Shown here one piece after another: positions 1-11,868 of a DNA stretch of 64,000 nucleotides. The DNA is from Vombatus ursinus (taxonomy: Eukaryota > Chordata > Mammalia > Diprotodontia > Vombatidae). The notes beneath the pieces were generated by a model. That model was not told where the DNA came from, ran no database searches, and worked only from the letters and a program-made list of their open reading frames with translations. Location of the stretch: positions 22,738,369 through 22,802,368 of the forward strand of contig NW_020948983.1 in NCBI RefSeq assembly GCF_900497805.2, given 5' to 3'. Every line of letters begins with the position of its first letter. The first letter of the stretch is position 1. A program made the position numbers and the translations under genes.

Positions 1-147
1 TCCTTCTCCACCTCCTCCTCCTTTTCTTTTTCCTCTTCCTTCTTCTTCTCTTTTTTCTCCTCCTTCTCCTCCTCTTTCTTCTCTTCTTCCACTTCTTCCT
101 TCTTCTCTTCCTTACCCTCCCTCTCCTGCTCCCCCTCCTCCCACACT
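1..147. repeat. Pyrimidine-rich low-complexity tract (TCC/TTC)n
   Basis: The first ~147 bases are almost purely C and T in irregular tcc, ttc and ctt triplets. Such tracts expand by slippage and can form triplex DNA. The window edge cuts it, so its full length is unknown. Confidence 0.9.
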
Positions 148-162
148 GGCTAGTTTCTCTTA

Positions 163-325
163 CATAGTATAGTAGAAAGAGATTCCACAACAGCCGGTGG
201 CCTTGAGGTCTGAATCTTGCCTCCTTGGGCCTAGTTTCCTCATCTGTAAAATGAGGGGTTGGACTTTGATGTCTAAAATCTCTTTCAACTCTAGATACAT
301 TATCCTATTATTGATTGATGGTTCT
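163..325 (+). mobile_element. CORE-SINE (THER1/MIR type), plus orientation
   Basis: The piece reads in the sense direction through the tail half of the element, including cctcatctgtaaaatgagg and the following ggttggact...ctctttcaactctagat block seen in marsupial THER1 copies. The tRNA-like head is badly decayed. It is non-coding, and its divergence suggests an old insertion. Confidence 0.75.
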
Positions 326-2570
326 ACATGACTGATTTAAGCCGTGTCTACCAACTCTTTCTGTTCTAGGCAGCTGGTTGCCTCTCTGTCAACCTCAGAG
401 TTCTCCTCCAGTCTTGCAAGGTAGCCTGTACTAGTAGAGATGGACCATTCTGATGAAACTCCATTTCAGTTATATAGGGATGTGCTAAGGATGCAGAGAA
501 ACATGGCCTACCTTCATAGTGAGTTAGTGGTTACCTTTTCATTGTCTCCATTGCCCAGAAATGTAAAAGTACGCGTGACCCACCAAAGTGACCTCTTCAG
601 CAGACAAAAATAATTGAAATTATTCAGAACGCCTGCTGCAAATATGGCAAAAGTCCACCAAAGGGTTACTCTTGGGCATTCTCTGAGGTGATTTTTGAAA
701 GGGCAAATATTGAATGGCAGACGGCGTCTCGTCCTGGTATAATGAGACATTATGGATGCTTATTTCTAACATACTGACGACACTTTTTTTGCCACTTAAA
801 ACATGCATTTCGTTCCACATTGCTTTAAAAATAATTGTCAACATTGCCAGAGAATCTGATTTATTTCCACTGGCTCTGAGTCTCCAAGAACTATTTGGCC
901 ACGAAGAAAAGGATTACATAGGCTAGTTAGAGTTCTTGGCGGCATGTGCTGAAACACTAAACAGAGATGCTTTAGTGGGCCCTTTCCTTTGTGAATTAGT
1001 TTAGAGGTTGTTGACAAGTGTTTGTAAATGCTGAAAATGTGAACAAAGGGGCTAAAATTATAAGAGGCACCAACAGTTGCATTCGGCATTTTTCAGGCCA
1101 GGCATAAACTATAACCCAGGTTTTGGCAATGACAAGGTTTGTCTCAAATTAGCATATTAAAAATAGGTTAGTTTTGTTTTTCTTTGTATCTCATCCTAAA
1201 GGAGCTCTCCCCCTCTTTCCCTTCTGCAATTAAATAATAATAATGCAGCAGCAATATGTGAAAAAGCTTACTGCCTCAAATTCGACCCAGTTTAAGCCAT
1301 TCCCTGTTGGACTTATAATGCCACAAACTTAGTGAAAACTCCTAATTAAATGGTTTATAGCATTTTTTCCTAGGTTGGAAGACTTTTTTGAAAAATTTCA
1401 TATTTAGCATTTTTATGTAAGAAAATGATATTATTATTACATATATTGTTATTGCAGTTATAATAAAGCTTAAAAGTTAATGAACAAAACATTTAAAAGT
1501 TCAAATGATGAGCATGCTTTTATTTGCATGCAGGGAAAATCTTTTGACCTTCCTTCTACCTTTGTTAGTCATTTTTTAAGGGCTGAGTTTTACATGTAGA
1601 AGCAGATCACTAACAATTTAAGCTAATAAGGTCAATAGTTTCTGGGGTTGGCACCATTTTTAGAAACTATACAGTATTTTAAAATGATTGTGAAAAAGGG
1701 GCCCTGCTACTGCTCTTACTTTTACTGGCTGATAGCAGTCCCGTAGCTTCAAGGTAAGACCTTCTGTTAAGGGTGAAGGCAGTTTATAGATCCTTCACCT
1801 AAAGTAGTACAAGACTTTTTTCTTCCACTAAACTCATTTCTTAGGCCTCCATTCTTGTCACCACAGTTCAGGCAATCAAAATTTGTACACCCAGGTTCCA
1901 CCCTATCATCATTAACGGTGAATACATTTCTACTTATCAAAATAATTTGCATTTTCTTTATATGAAAATTGTTTCTCATGAAACATAAAGCTAGAACTCT
2001 GTTCAATAGGATGTAAATGTAACCAAAATGCTTTCACTATAAAACATATATTTGATCTATTAACTTCCAACTAATCTCTCCTGGCATATATAACTTTTTC
2101 TTACCCTAAAATTTACCTTTCACAGTCAAAATAACTTCATTCTCAAGCTTTCTTTTTCTTCATCTTTAGGATTTATTTGTCTCAAACTTCTTTCTTTTTC
2201 ATACTCCTTATATTCTATAAAAATATTTTGAATTTTTCTCCCCTTTTTTGTATCAGTAACACTTCCCAATGACCACCTTTTCCCATCCCCAACCTTCTGA
2301 GTCCCTTGCTTGGAGTATAGATAAGCAAAACACGTTGACACATTGGGTCATTCTGTATTCTTCCATCACCTTTTAGCCAAGAAGGAAATGATACCCTTCG
2401 CTGTCAGTCCCCTAGCCAAGCCCTATTGCCATCTTATGGTTATTGTTTTATCTCCTGTGCACCTGTTTAAAATTGTATATTTGCATAAAACAGGTATAAG
2501 AACAGATGTCTCCTGTTGGCCTGACATTTCTTAGGAACTCGCACTATAAGCATAGAACATAATCAAATCT
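326..2570. other. No gene or clear repeat recognised
   Basis: AT-rich single-copy-looking DNA. Open frames here are at most 83 codons (838-1089 minus) with no recognisable domain. A small aataataat run lies near 1230. I see no splice-bounded exon or RNA gene. Confidence 0.5.
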
Positions 2571-2574
2571 CTTT

Positions 2575-3480
2575 TATTAGTTCCTGTACAGGTGACATGG
2601 AGCTGGGCCCACCAGCTGGGGGTGGCGTATGGTCAGGGAAGGCTTAATGAAGGAGATGGCATCTGAATTGAACCTTGAAGGAAGAGAGGGGGAAATCTGT
2701 TCCAGATACAGGTGGAAAAGGGGTATCAGCATGAACAAAAGCACAAAGACAAAATAGAGTTGGAGAAGAAGATGTACAGAGCATAGTCCAATTTGGTTGT
2801 GAAATAGAACATATGAATGGTAGTAATGTTAGACAAGCCTGGAAAGGCAGGCTAGAGCTAATTGTGCTTCAAGTGTCAGAATCAGGATGGTACCAAGAAA
2901 CAAGAAGTGGTTCTTAATGTCAGATGTTGAAGACAGGTCAAGGAGAATACAGAGATTTTTAAAAAGGTTGTTGAATTAATCAATAAGGAGGTAATTGGCA
3001 AACTTAGAGAAAGATGTATCAGTAGAGTAATAAAGATAGAAATGAGATTGCAAATAGCTGAGGAGAAAATTGGTGAGGAACTCGAGTTTGGAAATTTAGC
3101 AGTAAAGAGGAGAAAGATAATAAAGATTAATCAGGGAAAGGGTTTTTTCCCCCCTCCTTAGGCTAAGAGGAGGCACACGCATGTTTTTACACTGGAGGGA
3201 ATGTTCCAGTAGAAGTGGCGACATTGAAAATGCGTGAAAGAAAGGAGGTGATTGATGTGAGGAGGAGGATACAGATAGAGGAGGTGTCTTGGCCCCTTTC
3301 TGAGGAGGGCCACTTTTGAGACTGGAGGGAAGAGAAGATTGAGACTATTGAAAAGTTTAGGGGAGTAGAGGAAGGGAGCTGAAGGCCTCATGTTGAATGG
3401 CCTCAGTTAAGTAAGAGTCAAGGTCATCTGCAGACAGTGAGGGGGAGGGAGTTGAGTTGGGGGCTTGAAGAGAGAAGGCA
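2575..3480 (-). mobile_element. L2 LINE fragment, antisense, internally deleted
   Basis: Read antisense, the block at 2630-2760 matches the L2 3' region (gaaggcttaatgaagg and the agcatgaacaaaagcac equivalent). From about 2930 (aggtcaaggagaatacagag) it jumps to the region upstream of the L2 reverse-transcriptase core, and 3150-3480 continues further 5'. The gap between the two blocks implies an internal deletion. The assignment is from memory of mammalian L2 consensus. Confidence 0.65.
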
Positions 3481-3489
3481 TTAGTTACA

Positions 3490-4085
3490 AGCTCCATCAT
3501 CCACCTTCCTCCTTTCCTCCCTACCTCAATTTATATTTGGCTTCATCCACTTTGTCTTCCTTTCTTCTTGTCTCAAAGGAAGATATATCCCTCTTTACTT
3601 CCAAGACTAACCCCCTACCACCTCTATAACATTGTTCCCTCAGTTATTCCCTGTATTCCCTGCATACTCAGTCCCTTACCCTTCCTCTAGTTCCTTCTCA
3701 AATCAACCATATTCAAAAACCTCAATATAATTTTTGATTTCCTTGTTTCTCAGTCTCCACATTCAAGCAGTGACCAAAATCTATTGCTTCTCTCTTTACA
3801 ATGTCTATCTTATCCATTTAGCTATCCCATGCTGTCTATTTCAAAGGATTTGACATCAAGTTCAGAACATGTTCAGTCTCTCCCCATGTTCATCTATAGA
3901 TTACATGCATATAAATTTTTAAAAATATTGCTTCTACCATGTCACTTCCTTATTCAGAAATCAAAAGCCCCCTGTTATTTCAAAAATAAAGTCTAAATTT
4001 AGACTGCCATGCAGGGCTCTCCAGATTTTGGCCTCTATCATTCCTTTTTAGCTTTATCTCTAACTTATGACTATTGAGATTTTCC
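3490..4085 (+). mobile_element. Probable L2 LINE fragment, sense
   Basis: The pyrimidine-rich sense strand resembles the L2 3' half. Near 3760-3800 is caagcagtgaccaaaatcta, and from 3935 comes a ctaccatgtcacttccttat motif equivalent to the L2 'gatcatgtcactcccctgct' block, followed by a degenerate 'aataaagtctaaa' block. Similarity is weaker before 3720. A MAR1 SINE interrupts it at 4088. Confidence 0.5.
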
Positions 4086-4087
4086 TC

Positions 4088-4232
4088 CCTTTTTTTTTTG
4101 GCAAGGCAATTGGGGTTAAATGACTTGCCCAAGGTCACACAGCTAGTGAGTATTGTGTCTGAGGACAGATTTGAACTCAGGTCCTCCTGACTTCAGGGCT
4201 GGTACTCTATCCATTGCACCACCTAGCTGCCC
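4088..4232 (-). mobile_element. MAR1-like SINE, minus orientation
   Basis: It starts with a T run (the A tail on the other strand), then ggcaaggcaattggggttaa, the B-box side (cacacagctag) and the tRNA-like head, ending caccacctagctgcccc. It is full length and fairly well preserved. It lies within old L2 sequence, so it is younger than that L2. Confidence 0.85.
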
Positions 4233-4535
4233 CAACTTTCTTCTATTTTAGCCAAAATACCCTACCAATAATCCCTGAAAACAGCATTGTAAGTAGATTG
4301 AGGAATCTGGGCCTTTACTCTGTGATGCTGAAATTTAGGCACCATTGGCAACATTTGAAGTCTTTCAGTAGTGTAGAAACAACTGAGTTAGTACCTAGTT
4401 AAAAAGAATAACTAGTTAAAATAGGAAGCTTCTAGACAGTATACTTCCTTTCATTCGTAACTACATCTGAAGGGAGTACCTTCCTACCCTAGCTCTGACC
4501 TACCTTCCCTTTTTAACCAAAGTTGACTTAAAATT
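4233..4535. other. No feature recognised
   Basis: About 300 bases of AT-rich DNA between the MAR1 copy and the L1 fragment. Short frames only. I see nothing that supports a gene. Confidence 0.5.
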
Positions 4536-4539
4536 TTTT

Positions 4540-5140
4540 AAACTTTTAAACTTCATTATTTATTTTTGATACTCTTAAAAACATTTTTTGAGATACAAAT
4601 TCTTTCCTTCCAACCCACCCTCCTCCACCCACTAGAAGGCAAACAACGTATCAATTATACATATGCAATCATGCAAAACATATTTCCATATTCTCCATGT
4701 CACATAAAAGCAAGAAAAATAAAGAAAATGAGAAAATTGTACTCCATTAGTTCTCTTCTCTAGAGGTGGATAGTATATTTTTTCATCATGAATCCTTTGA
4801 AATTGTCTTGGATCATTGTATTGATCAGAGTAGCTAAGTCTTTCATGGTTGCTCATTCTTAGGATATTTTTTTTTAAGTGAGGCAGTTGGGGTTAAGTGA
4901 CTTGCCCAAAGTCACACAGCTAGTACATGTCAAATGTTTGGTCTGAGGCCAGATTTGAACTCAGGTCCTCCTGACTTCAGGGCCGGTGCTCTATCCACTG
5001 CACTACCTAGCTGCCCCTTGTTCTTACAATATTGCTGTTACTGTGTACAGTGACCTCCTGACTCTAATTATTTCACTTTGCATCAGTTCATATAGGTCTT
5101 CCCAGGTTTTTCTGAAACCATCTGAAGCCATTGCCTGCGA
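4540..5140 (-). mobile_element. L1 LINE 3'-region fragment, antisense, split by a SINE
   Basis: Diagnostic antisense blocks include catatgcaatcatgcaaaac, ggaggtgg equivalents near 4765, gaaattgtcttggatcattg and, after the SINE, acaatattgctgttactgtg followed by catcagttcatataggtctt. These belong to the very abundant marsupial L1 3' region and recur at 45.6 and 46.6 kb. The MAR1 SINE at 4869-5020 interrupts it. Confidence 0.8.
4869..5020 (-). mobile_element. MAR1-like SINE inserted in L1, with target duplications
   Basis: Full-length copy: T run, gaggcagttggggttaag, cacacagctag, and a tRNA-like head ending ctacctagctgcccc. Flanking direct repeats ttcttaggatatt (4856-4868) and ttcttacaatatt (5021-5033) match at 11 of 13 positions and look like the target-site duplication. 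The insertion postdates the surrounding L1. Confidence 0.88.
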
Positions 5141-6115
5141 CCCTTCCCCCCAATTATTAAATTATCGTTTAACAATTAACAAAAGGAGTTGTACTTAGCT
5201 ATGTAAGGGGAAGGCTATTCAACAAGGATATGCATAAGGGTTTTCAGAGTTGATTCATATGAGTAACTTCCCAGCATCTAAGTTGCCCCTGGTGGTATAG
5301 CAGCCAAGCATTAAAGTATACATGGAGATCATCTTCTCTGTTTTATGTTCAGGTAACTAGGAACTGATGTCAGCAGCAAAATAAACCCCTAAAAGTATGG
5401 GAATGAATGATGTGGTGATAACTATGATTGCTGAGCATATGAATAGAAAACATAGTGTAAACAGTGTTTCTTATAGCTATTTTGGCAAAAGATTTAGCAT
5501 CCTAACTTTTTTTTTCTTTAAGAAATAGTTTGTGATGAAGGTTTGAGGGTTTGTTTAACTTTTCTGAAAAATCTATATAAATTCCCTGACATCTCATTAA
5601 CCTAGTTTGTCAGTATGTGAGTGTATATGTGCATATGTATGTGCCATGTGTATGTGTATACCTTGAACAGGATTTCAGGTGGACAACAGCCAATCTAGAA
5701 TTGAATAGGTAGAAGAGATCAGATTGCATCACATTTAATAAATTACATGGTAGTTTTAACATATGCAAACTTCTCTCTGTTCTCTTTAAAACCAATATTT
5801 TCCCAGTGATGCCTTATTGTCATAGAATGTCATGATCTCAGTAGAATAAAAATTACGCATAGCTGAAAGACCAATGGAAAATGCATGGTGGTATCAAGAA
5901 CCATATGAATGAATGATTCTACTAGTAATAAGAGAAGAGATAGGAAATAGCCCTGTGATTCTGCTGGTGTAAGGAACTCTTTGGTAAGGAGACTCCCTCT
6001 ACCAGTGCAGAATTACACTTTATCTGTAATTCATAGTCTTAGAGATTAAATTTATTTATGGAAATTTTGCAGGATCATCTTTTGGGTATAAGGTAAAACC
6101 TTTGCATGTTTTAAT
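5141..6115. other. No gene recognised; short TG/TA-rich run
   Basis: Unassigned AT-rich DNA. A degenerate gtatgtg/catatg run lies at about 5610-5660. Open frames do not exceed 70 codons and show no domain. Confidence 0.5.
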
Positions 6116-6117
6116 TT

Positions 6118-6190
6118 GTGTTTCTTTTATTAAGAGGCAGTGTGGCATAGAGTCAGCCTCTGAGCTAGGAAAACTCAAGTTATATCCTAC
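6118..6190 (+). mobile_element. CORE-SINE head fragment
   Basis: The motif aagaggcagtgtggcataga followed by a tcagcctctgag...aactcaagtt block matches the tRNA-derived head of THER1-type SINEs. It is truncated at 3', where it passes into AT-rich sequence. Confidence 0.6.
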
Positions 6191-6254
6191 AAAATTTCTG
6201 TAAACAAATTTTTTAAAAATTATGGCAACATTCTTTTTTTGTAGTAGCATAGAA

Positions 6255-6430
6255 TTGGAAAGAAAGAAGGTGCTTAATGATTTGAGGAATGGCTGAAAAA
6301 ATCATGCTATACAAATGCAATGCAATATTATTGCATCATAAGAAATTATGAATATGAAGAATTTATAGAAATTTTGAAACATTGGCATGAATTAATGCAA
6401 AACCAGGAGAATAATTTTACTCCTCAGATA
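6255..6430 (+). mobile_element. L1 LINE 3'-region fragment, sense
   Basis: Contains gaggaatggctgaaaaaatc, a gcaatgcaatattattgcat block, ataagaaattatgaatatga and aaccaggagaataa. In order these match the sense strand of the same marsupial L1 3' region found antisense at 4540 and 45.6 kb. No open frame is preserved. Confidence 0.7.
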
Positions 6431-7690
6431 AGGGGTTAGTTTTGTTTGAATAAATATAGTTTCCTTATGCCACTTGTTTTTGTGAATAAAGTTGAGAATC
6501 AGAAGAAAAGGGGAAAAGACCTTCAGGCATTCAGCGTTTAATATTTAGTAACTCTATTAAGTCAAGTTCGTGTACTTTATTGACTATTTGACTATGATTT
6601 TATAGATGCAATTGCAATATTCTTTGTGATTTGTTTTCCCAGGCTATGAAGATTAGAAACCATTAGAAATTAGGAGGTAGAGGAAAGTCTTGAAATTAAC
6701 AAGAGCAACAAATAATGTGAGCATAGAGTGTAAAAAGAATTATTTTTTTTTAAAACCCCACAGTACCCTGGGACTTAAAAATGGTGAAAGTCTGGGGTCA
6801 TTTAGTATAGGACCAAACAAATCTGCCCAATACAATAGCCTCCAAGGGATTTACTGGAAAATTTTTCTAGAAATGATGAGAAACATTACTTTTATGAAAT
6901 AATCCATTCCCTTACAATAAGAACAGAACTCTATTTCTGTGTGTTATCTTTGTGGGTATTTGAGACCTTTTTAGCTTGTGACATAGGTTTTCATATTTAT
7001 ATTTCTAAATCCTAAATGCCTGGTTTCTTCATACTGAAGAGATTTATTTCCTTAGAAATAGAAAGCTTAAAATACACTAAATGGAATTTCAGTTAGGCTA
7101 CACTGAACACAGGTAATAGCCAGTGTCATATTATACTTGATAAGTGACTTTAATGAGGAAATGTCAAATTATGATATGTAAATTACCTTATATGTAAAGT
7201 GAGTATTGTTGTATTTGTGGAGTGAAGAAAAGTCCCTTAGAACTTCCTAACTGATACTTATCACTATTGGCCTCTTGTATGATTCTACCCACTGGAATAG
7301 TTTTAGTTTGTTGAGATTTTAAAAGTTTTCCTTCCTTCCTTCTTTCTTTCCATCTTATAAATATATAGCTATAGATGATATACACATATATAAAAAGAGA
7401 AGTATATACATGTATATATATATGAGTAGAATGAGAAATGTGTAAAGTCTCTTTAATTTTTTTTTAAAATTAAACAACCTATCCTCAACAAAGCTTCATT
7501 TTTAAAATGGTAGCCTTTTGTAGTTTGTAGGGGAATACTTTTATAGCCAGCTCATAGAATTGCATGTAAAGGTTGTATAAGGATGTAAAACAAAATATAT
7601 GTTAGAATACATGACTTATTCTATAGAACCAACTATCTATCCTACAGCAGTTCAAGGAAATGGTAGTCATGCTGTATTCTGCCCTACTCA
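6431..7690. other. No gene recognised; minor simple repeats
   Basis: AT-rich unassigned DNA. A short ccttccttccttctttcttt tract (7328-7350) precedes a TA/TATATG-rich run at 7365-7425. I see no coding or RNA feature. Confidence 0.5.
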
Positions 7691-7699
7691 GTCAGTTAG

Positions 7700-8200
7700 A
7701 AGGGCCACATTTACAAGGATGTAGACAAATTATAGTATATCCAGAGGATGTGACCAGGATGTTTAGGAGACTGGCTAAACAGATTATGACATATGAATGT
7801 AATGGAAAATATGAGCAGGCATGTATGGACTGATGTAGGGTGAAGTAAGCAGAGCTAGGGGAAAAATGTATACAGTGACTACATTATAAAGGAAAACAAC
7901 TTAGAAAGGCTGTTCTAATCCAGAACACCTATTATGACACATGATTCCTACCTCTTGACAGAGGTGATGGATTAGATTTTCAGAATGAGAAAGATATTTT
8001 CAGACCTGACCAATATGTGAATTTATTTTGCTTAACCATACTTAACTTGTTATGGGGTGGGGGGTATATTTTCAGAGCAGAAAGAAAAGAGCATTAATGA
8101 AATATTGAAAGAAATACACAAAACAAAGTAAAAAGAGTTTGGTAGGGGATACAGGCAATCAAAGCTGGTTGGCACTATTGTATTAAATTTAATATATACT
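7700..8200 (+). mobile_element. L1 LINE 3'-end relic, sense
   Basis: The ordered blocks are ggctaaacagattatgacat, gaatgtaatggaaaatatga, tgatgtagggtgaagtaagc, a cagtgactac block, gacagaggtgatggatt, and ggggtggggggtatatt. They follow the sense order of the marsupial L1 3' region. It is older and more diverged than the copy at 20.6 kb. Confidence 0.6.
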
Positions 8201-8344
8201 TTGATAAAAAGGTGTACATAAAAGATTCATTGTTTCATATTTAATTGTCTTTTGTATATTGAAATTTTCATGTTTGTTGATATTTGTCAAGTTTATAATT
8301 TTTTAAAAAAAGAAAATATGGATTTTCTAGTAATTAGAGGTCTT

Positions 8345-8470
8345 CAAACTGAGGGTGAATGACTTCTTGTCAGGGATGTTTTCAAGAGGATTCCTATTGA
8401 AATATGGATGGGATTAGATGACCTCTGTGGTCTTTTCCAACTCAGAAACTCCATGATTCTGCTGATTAAT
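8345..8470 (+). mobile_element. CR1/L3 LINE 3' end, sense
   Basis: Matches the 3' terminal block of the marsupial CR1/L3-type LINE: gaatgacttcttgtcagg, then gattagatgacctctgtggt and ttccaactcagaaactccatgattct with short changes. The same family is present at 23.1-24.6, 45-46 and 56.9 kb. Confidence 0.65.
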
Positions 8471-9029
8471 GTAACTGTTCATGGATATACTTTTAAAGTG
8501 TATGGTTTTAGGTAGTTGTGCATATGTGTAAATATGTATAGAGACATTCTGCCCTTTTCACCATGATGAATTCTTGAAAAGTGTTTCATAAAGCAGATTT
8601 TCCAGAGGTTTTCCTTTTAAAGCCCAAAGAGGTGTTGATCTAGAAGGGAGAGACAATGGTCACATAGTATTAGTAATAGGAGTGGCATTGTTTATAGGTT
8701 GATGGTATGACTTTGAGGCTGTGCCTCCTTGAGCACGAGCTGGAGGATCTACCTATTCTCACAAATCCTGCTGCTGCTTGAATACTTAGTATCATCAACA
8801 AAAACCCTGTGTTGGAATCCAACTATTTGAAAGTTGATGGGGGCATAAAGTGAAGTATAGCTGTTTGGCAGAGCCTGATGAATGGAGTACTGATGGACTG
8901 CCTTTGCATTGAGAGATAAACATCTAAATCCAAATGAATTCATTATTTATTAGGCTGTCAATGAGCTTAATGTGAAGCAATCTCTTTTCTGAATCACGTA
9001 TGACCCATTGTTCTTAACTCATATGCTGC
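8471..9029. other. No feature recognised
   Basis: Unassigned single-copy-looking DNA. The longest frame is 64 codons (8749-8943 minus) with no domain. Confidence 0.5.
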
Positions 9030-9145
9030 ATTCATTTAACCTCTTGGGGTCTCAGTTTCCTCATCTGTAAAATGAGGATGTCAGTCTAGGTGACATCTGA
9101 AGTCCCTTCCAGATTTAGAACTATGATCCTGTAATTAGGTTTTAA
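9030..9145 (+). mobile_element. CORE-SINE (THER1 type), 3' half
   Basis: The sense-strand piece contains tttcctcatctgtaaaatga, then gtctaggtgacatctgaagt, then cccttccagatttagaactatgatcct, which is the THER1 core and tail order. The tRNA head is missing or unrecognisable. Confidence 0.8.
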
Positions 9146-9279
9146 AGTGTTAAAGTGTTTATATATGCTAACTCTCTGTGAACTTTCCTGTTCATCCATC
9201 TTACTTGTGTTTATTGTATGTCTGAGTCCATGAGATTCTTTGCTTTTAGTAAAAAGCCTCATGATGTTTTCTTCAATTA

Positions 9280-10345
9280 ATTTTGACAGCCATTTATTAA
9301 CTTCTGTGTGCCAGGCATTGTGCTGACCACTGGGGATGCAAAGACAAGAAAAAGTCTCTTTCTTCCCCTATGGAGCTTACTTTCTGCTAGAAGAAACATA
9401 CCATGTACTAAGATAAGGATAACAGTAGGCAATTTGAGGAGGGAGAGCACGTGAAAAAGCAGGAGCAATCATGGAAGTTTTCATAGATAACGTAGCAGTG
9501 GAGGTGAACCTTGAAAATAGATAAGTATCCTAAGGGATAGAGGTGAGGAGGGAGCATGATACTGGGCTAGAGGATGACTCGTGAACAGAGGCCAGAGGTA
9601 GAATGTCAAGGTTCAGGAGCAGCTTATGGTCCAGTTTGGTTGGAATGCTGAAGACTTGAAGGGGAAGAAGGTGGTGAAATAAAACAAGAAAGAGAGATTG
9701 TAGTTAGTTTGTGGAAGGCTTTAAATAATGAACTGAGGAGTTTGTATTTTGTCCCAAAGACAATAGTGAATCATTGAAGACTTTTGAACATGAGAGTAAT
9801 GTGTCCATTTGCGTGGTTAGGAATATGTTATGTTGAGAGCGATGAAGAATGGATAAGAGGAAAAGAGATTGGTGGCAGAAAGACAAATTAGCAGACTAGG
9901 ACAGTAATTCAGACGAGAGGTGATGAAGTCTGGGCTAAGGAAGTGGCCATATGAGTAAATTGGAAGATGACCAATATGAGAGATGTGGGGGTATCGTTAC
10001 AAGCTTGTCAACTGATTGTATGTCTAAGGTAAGGAAAAAGCATGACTCTAAGATCACAAACCTGGGCAACTCAGAGTATAATGGTACTTTGAACAGAAAT
10101 AGGAAAGTCTAGAGGGGAGCGGTAGAGCAGATTTGTAGGAAAAGATGATGAATTCTGTGTTGTGTATGTTGAGTTTGAAATACTGATGTAACATCCAGGT
10201 GTTGATATTCATCAGGCGATGCATGATACATAGGACTGGAATTCAGGAATGAGATGAGGGCTGGATCTGTAGATTTTGGAGTCATCAGCATAATGATAAT
10301 TTAATCCATGGAGCTGATGAGATCACCGAAAGAGAGAGTATTCAA
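9280..10345 (-). mobile_element. Long L2 LINE fragment, antisense
   Basis: Starts at the L2 3' terminus on the opposite strand (agccatttattaacttctgt, gtgccaggcattgtgctg). It runs through the 'fully antisense' blocks: gtttgtattttgtcccaaag, a cattgaagacttttgaaca block, agcagactaggacagtaatt, a tgatgaattctgtgttgt block, and gagtcatcagcataatgata near 10280. That last block is the antisense of the L2 reverse-transcriptase active-site region. About 1.07 kb, no open frame. Confidence 0.78.
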
Positions 10346-10359
10346 GACCATAGAATCAG

Positions 10360-11000
10360 TAGGCAATTTATCTTCCCTTTGGACCATATGCTGGGCATCC
10401 CCCATGACTGGCAAATGTTTTTGGCAAGCATCTATCTTCTCTTTTGTACCTTGCTCGATATTTATGATCAGACATCCAACAAAGCTGTCTCTCTTGTTAT
10501 ATCTTTCAAGGAATCTGTAATGGCTTTAACACATGCAAGGGAGACACCTTGTTGGAGGAGAACCTTTAAGGATATATCTTTCTCTACCAAATCAAATGCT
10601 TTTTAAAGTTCAGAAAACAGTAATTACAGTGGGATTTTGTATTCTCTCCAAGTTTCAGACGATTTGAAGTAGAATTTGTCACTTATCACAGCCTGCCTAT
10701 TCCTGTCTCATAAGTATGCACTTGATACATAGGTAGATTATTCTCATAAAATTTTTGTTGTGATAAGAAATTAAGTCTGTGGGCCAGTAGTTAATATTTT
10801 CTCAGTTTCCCTTTTCAGTAGTAATAATGTTCCCAGAACTTATTTATGAACATTAATTAGTTTGTGAAATGCTGAAGTAGTTGCCAGTACAGATGTCTGG
10901 TTGATTGAATTCAGGGTAGTCGGGAAGTGAATCAGTGGTGCATCATTAGCTTGCTGTGTGCTCTCAGGGAGTTAGCTCTTGTAAGAACTTGCGTGTAGAT
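10360..11000 (-). mobile_element. RTE-clade LINE reverse-transcriptase fragment, antisense
   Basis: The reverse complement of about 10480-10602 translates as KAFDLVEKDISLKVLLQQ and then GVSLACVKAITDSLKD. This fits the KAFDSVE...ALxxQGV...YV region of RTE-type reverse transcriptases. Further blocks towards 10700 (cctgcctattcctgtctcat) fit the antisense of the upstream GFRxGxST motif. Stops interrupt the frame, so it is a relic. It abuts the L2 relic. The exact RTE subfamily is not determined. Confidence 0.7.
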
Positions 11001-11505
11001 TAAAAATCTACCTTTTCTTCACTTCATATTTAGAGAATGGCCCTTTATTGACTCCTTCTCTACTTTTATGCATCAGGAATATGGTATATAAATTAACATG
11101 CCTTTGGTGCCAAGTTTATACTTTAAAACATCTTTGTTTAATCAATTATCTCTTCCTTTCTTTCTATTTTTCCTTTTTCTTCTTTAATAATGCAGTTGGC
11201 TAACTGGCCTTCCTATACCTTGGAGGCTGCTTGGTGGATTTTTTACAGCCCTGTGCAGACATTTAAAAGTGGAGTCCAATTCTCTTCTTTAAATACGGGC
11301 TTTGTTCCCATTGTTGAGAGTCTTACCTTGTGGGAGACACACAGATGGAAGAAGGTGGTTGTAATCCTTTACTTAGTAGATTCTACAACTGGATTCTATA
11401 GTAATTGATGAAGAAAACTGCTAGAGTTAAGAGATGAGTTCCAAGGAGTTTCTACCACTGATCTGCTGTGGCACTCTGGGAAAGCTATTTATTTGTGTCC
11501 AACTT

Positions 11506-11551
11506 AATTTAACTTGTGGTTTGTTGACAGTGTTCATATTTCTCAGAATAA
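11506..11551. repeat. 46-bp direct repeat, copy 1
   Basis: This 46-base segment containing tggtttgttgacagtgttca recurs at 11869-11914 in the same orientation with about five mismatches. The sequences outside the 46 bp do not resemble each other, so it is not part of a longer tandem duplication that I can see. Confidence 0.85.
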
Positions 11552-11868
11552 CTTCCTATTTTTGCTGTTACAGAGAAATTTTATTATCGGTGTTTAGGGT
11601 AAGGAAATATGACTGGCATTTGTCACTGTGTAGGCCAAAGAGATAATGTAGCTAGGTGTGATTAATGCACATTTTGTAAATCAGGGAGAGATTTGTGAGG
11701 CCTGAGGGTTTTGAAAACTCCTTGCAGTGCTTCCCTTAAGTATGTTACAACCTAATGCAAGAAACCCAAATGACTATGTCATATTTTCAAAGTCTACTGT
11801 GATGGAAACTGGCCTATTGTCAGGAGAGAATTGTATGGATTAAATTTACAGTGGTATGATTTAATTTA

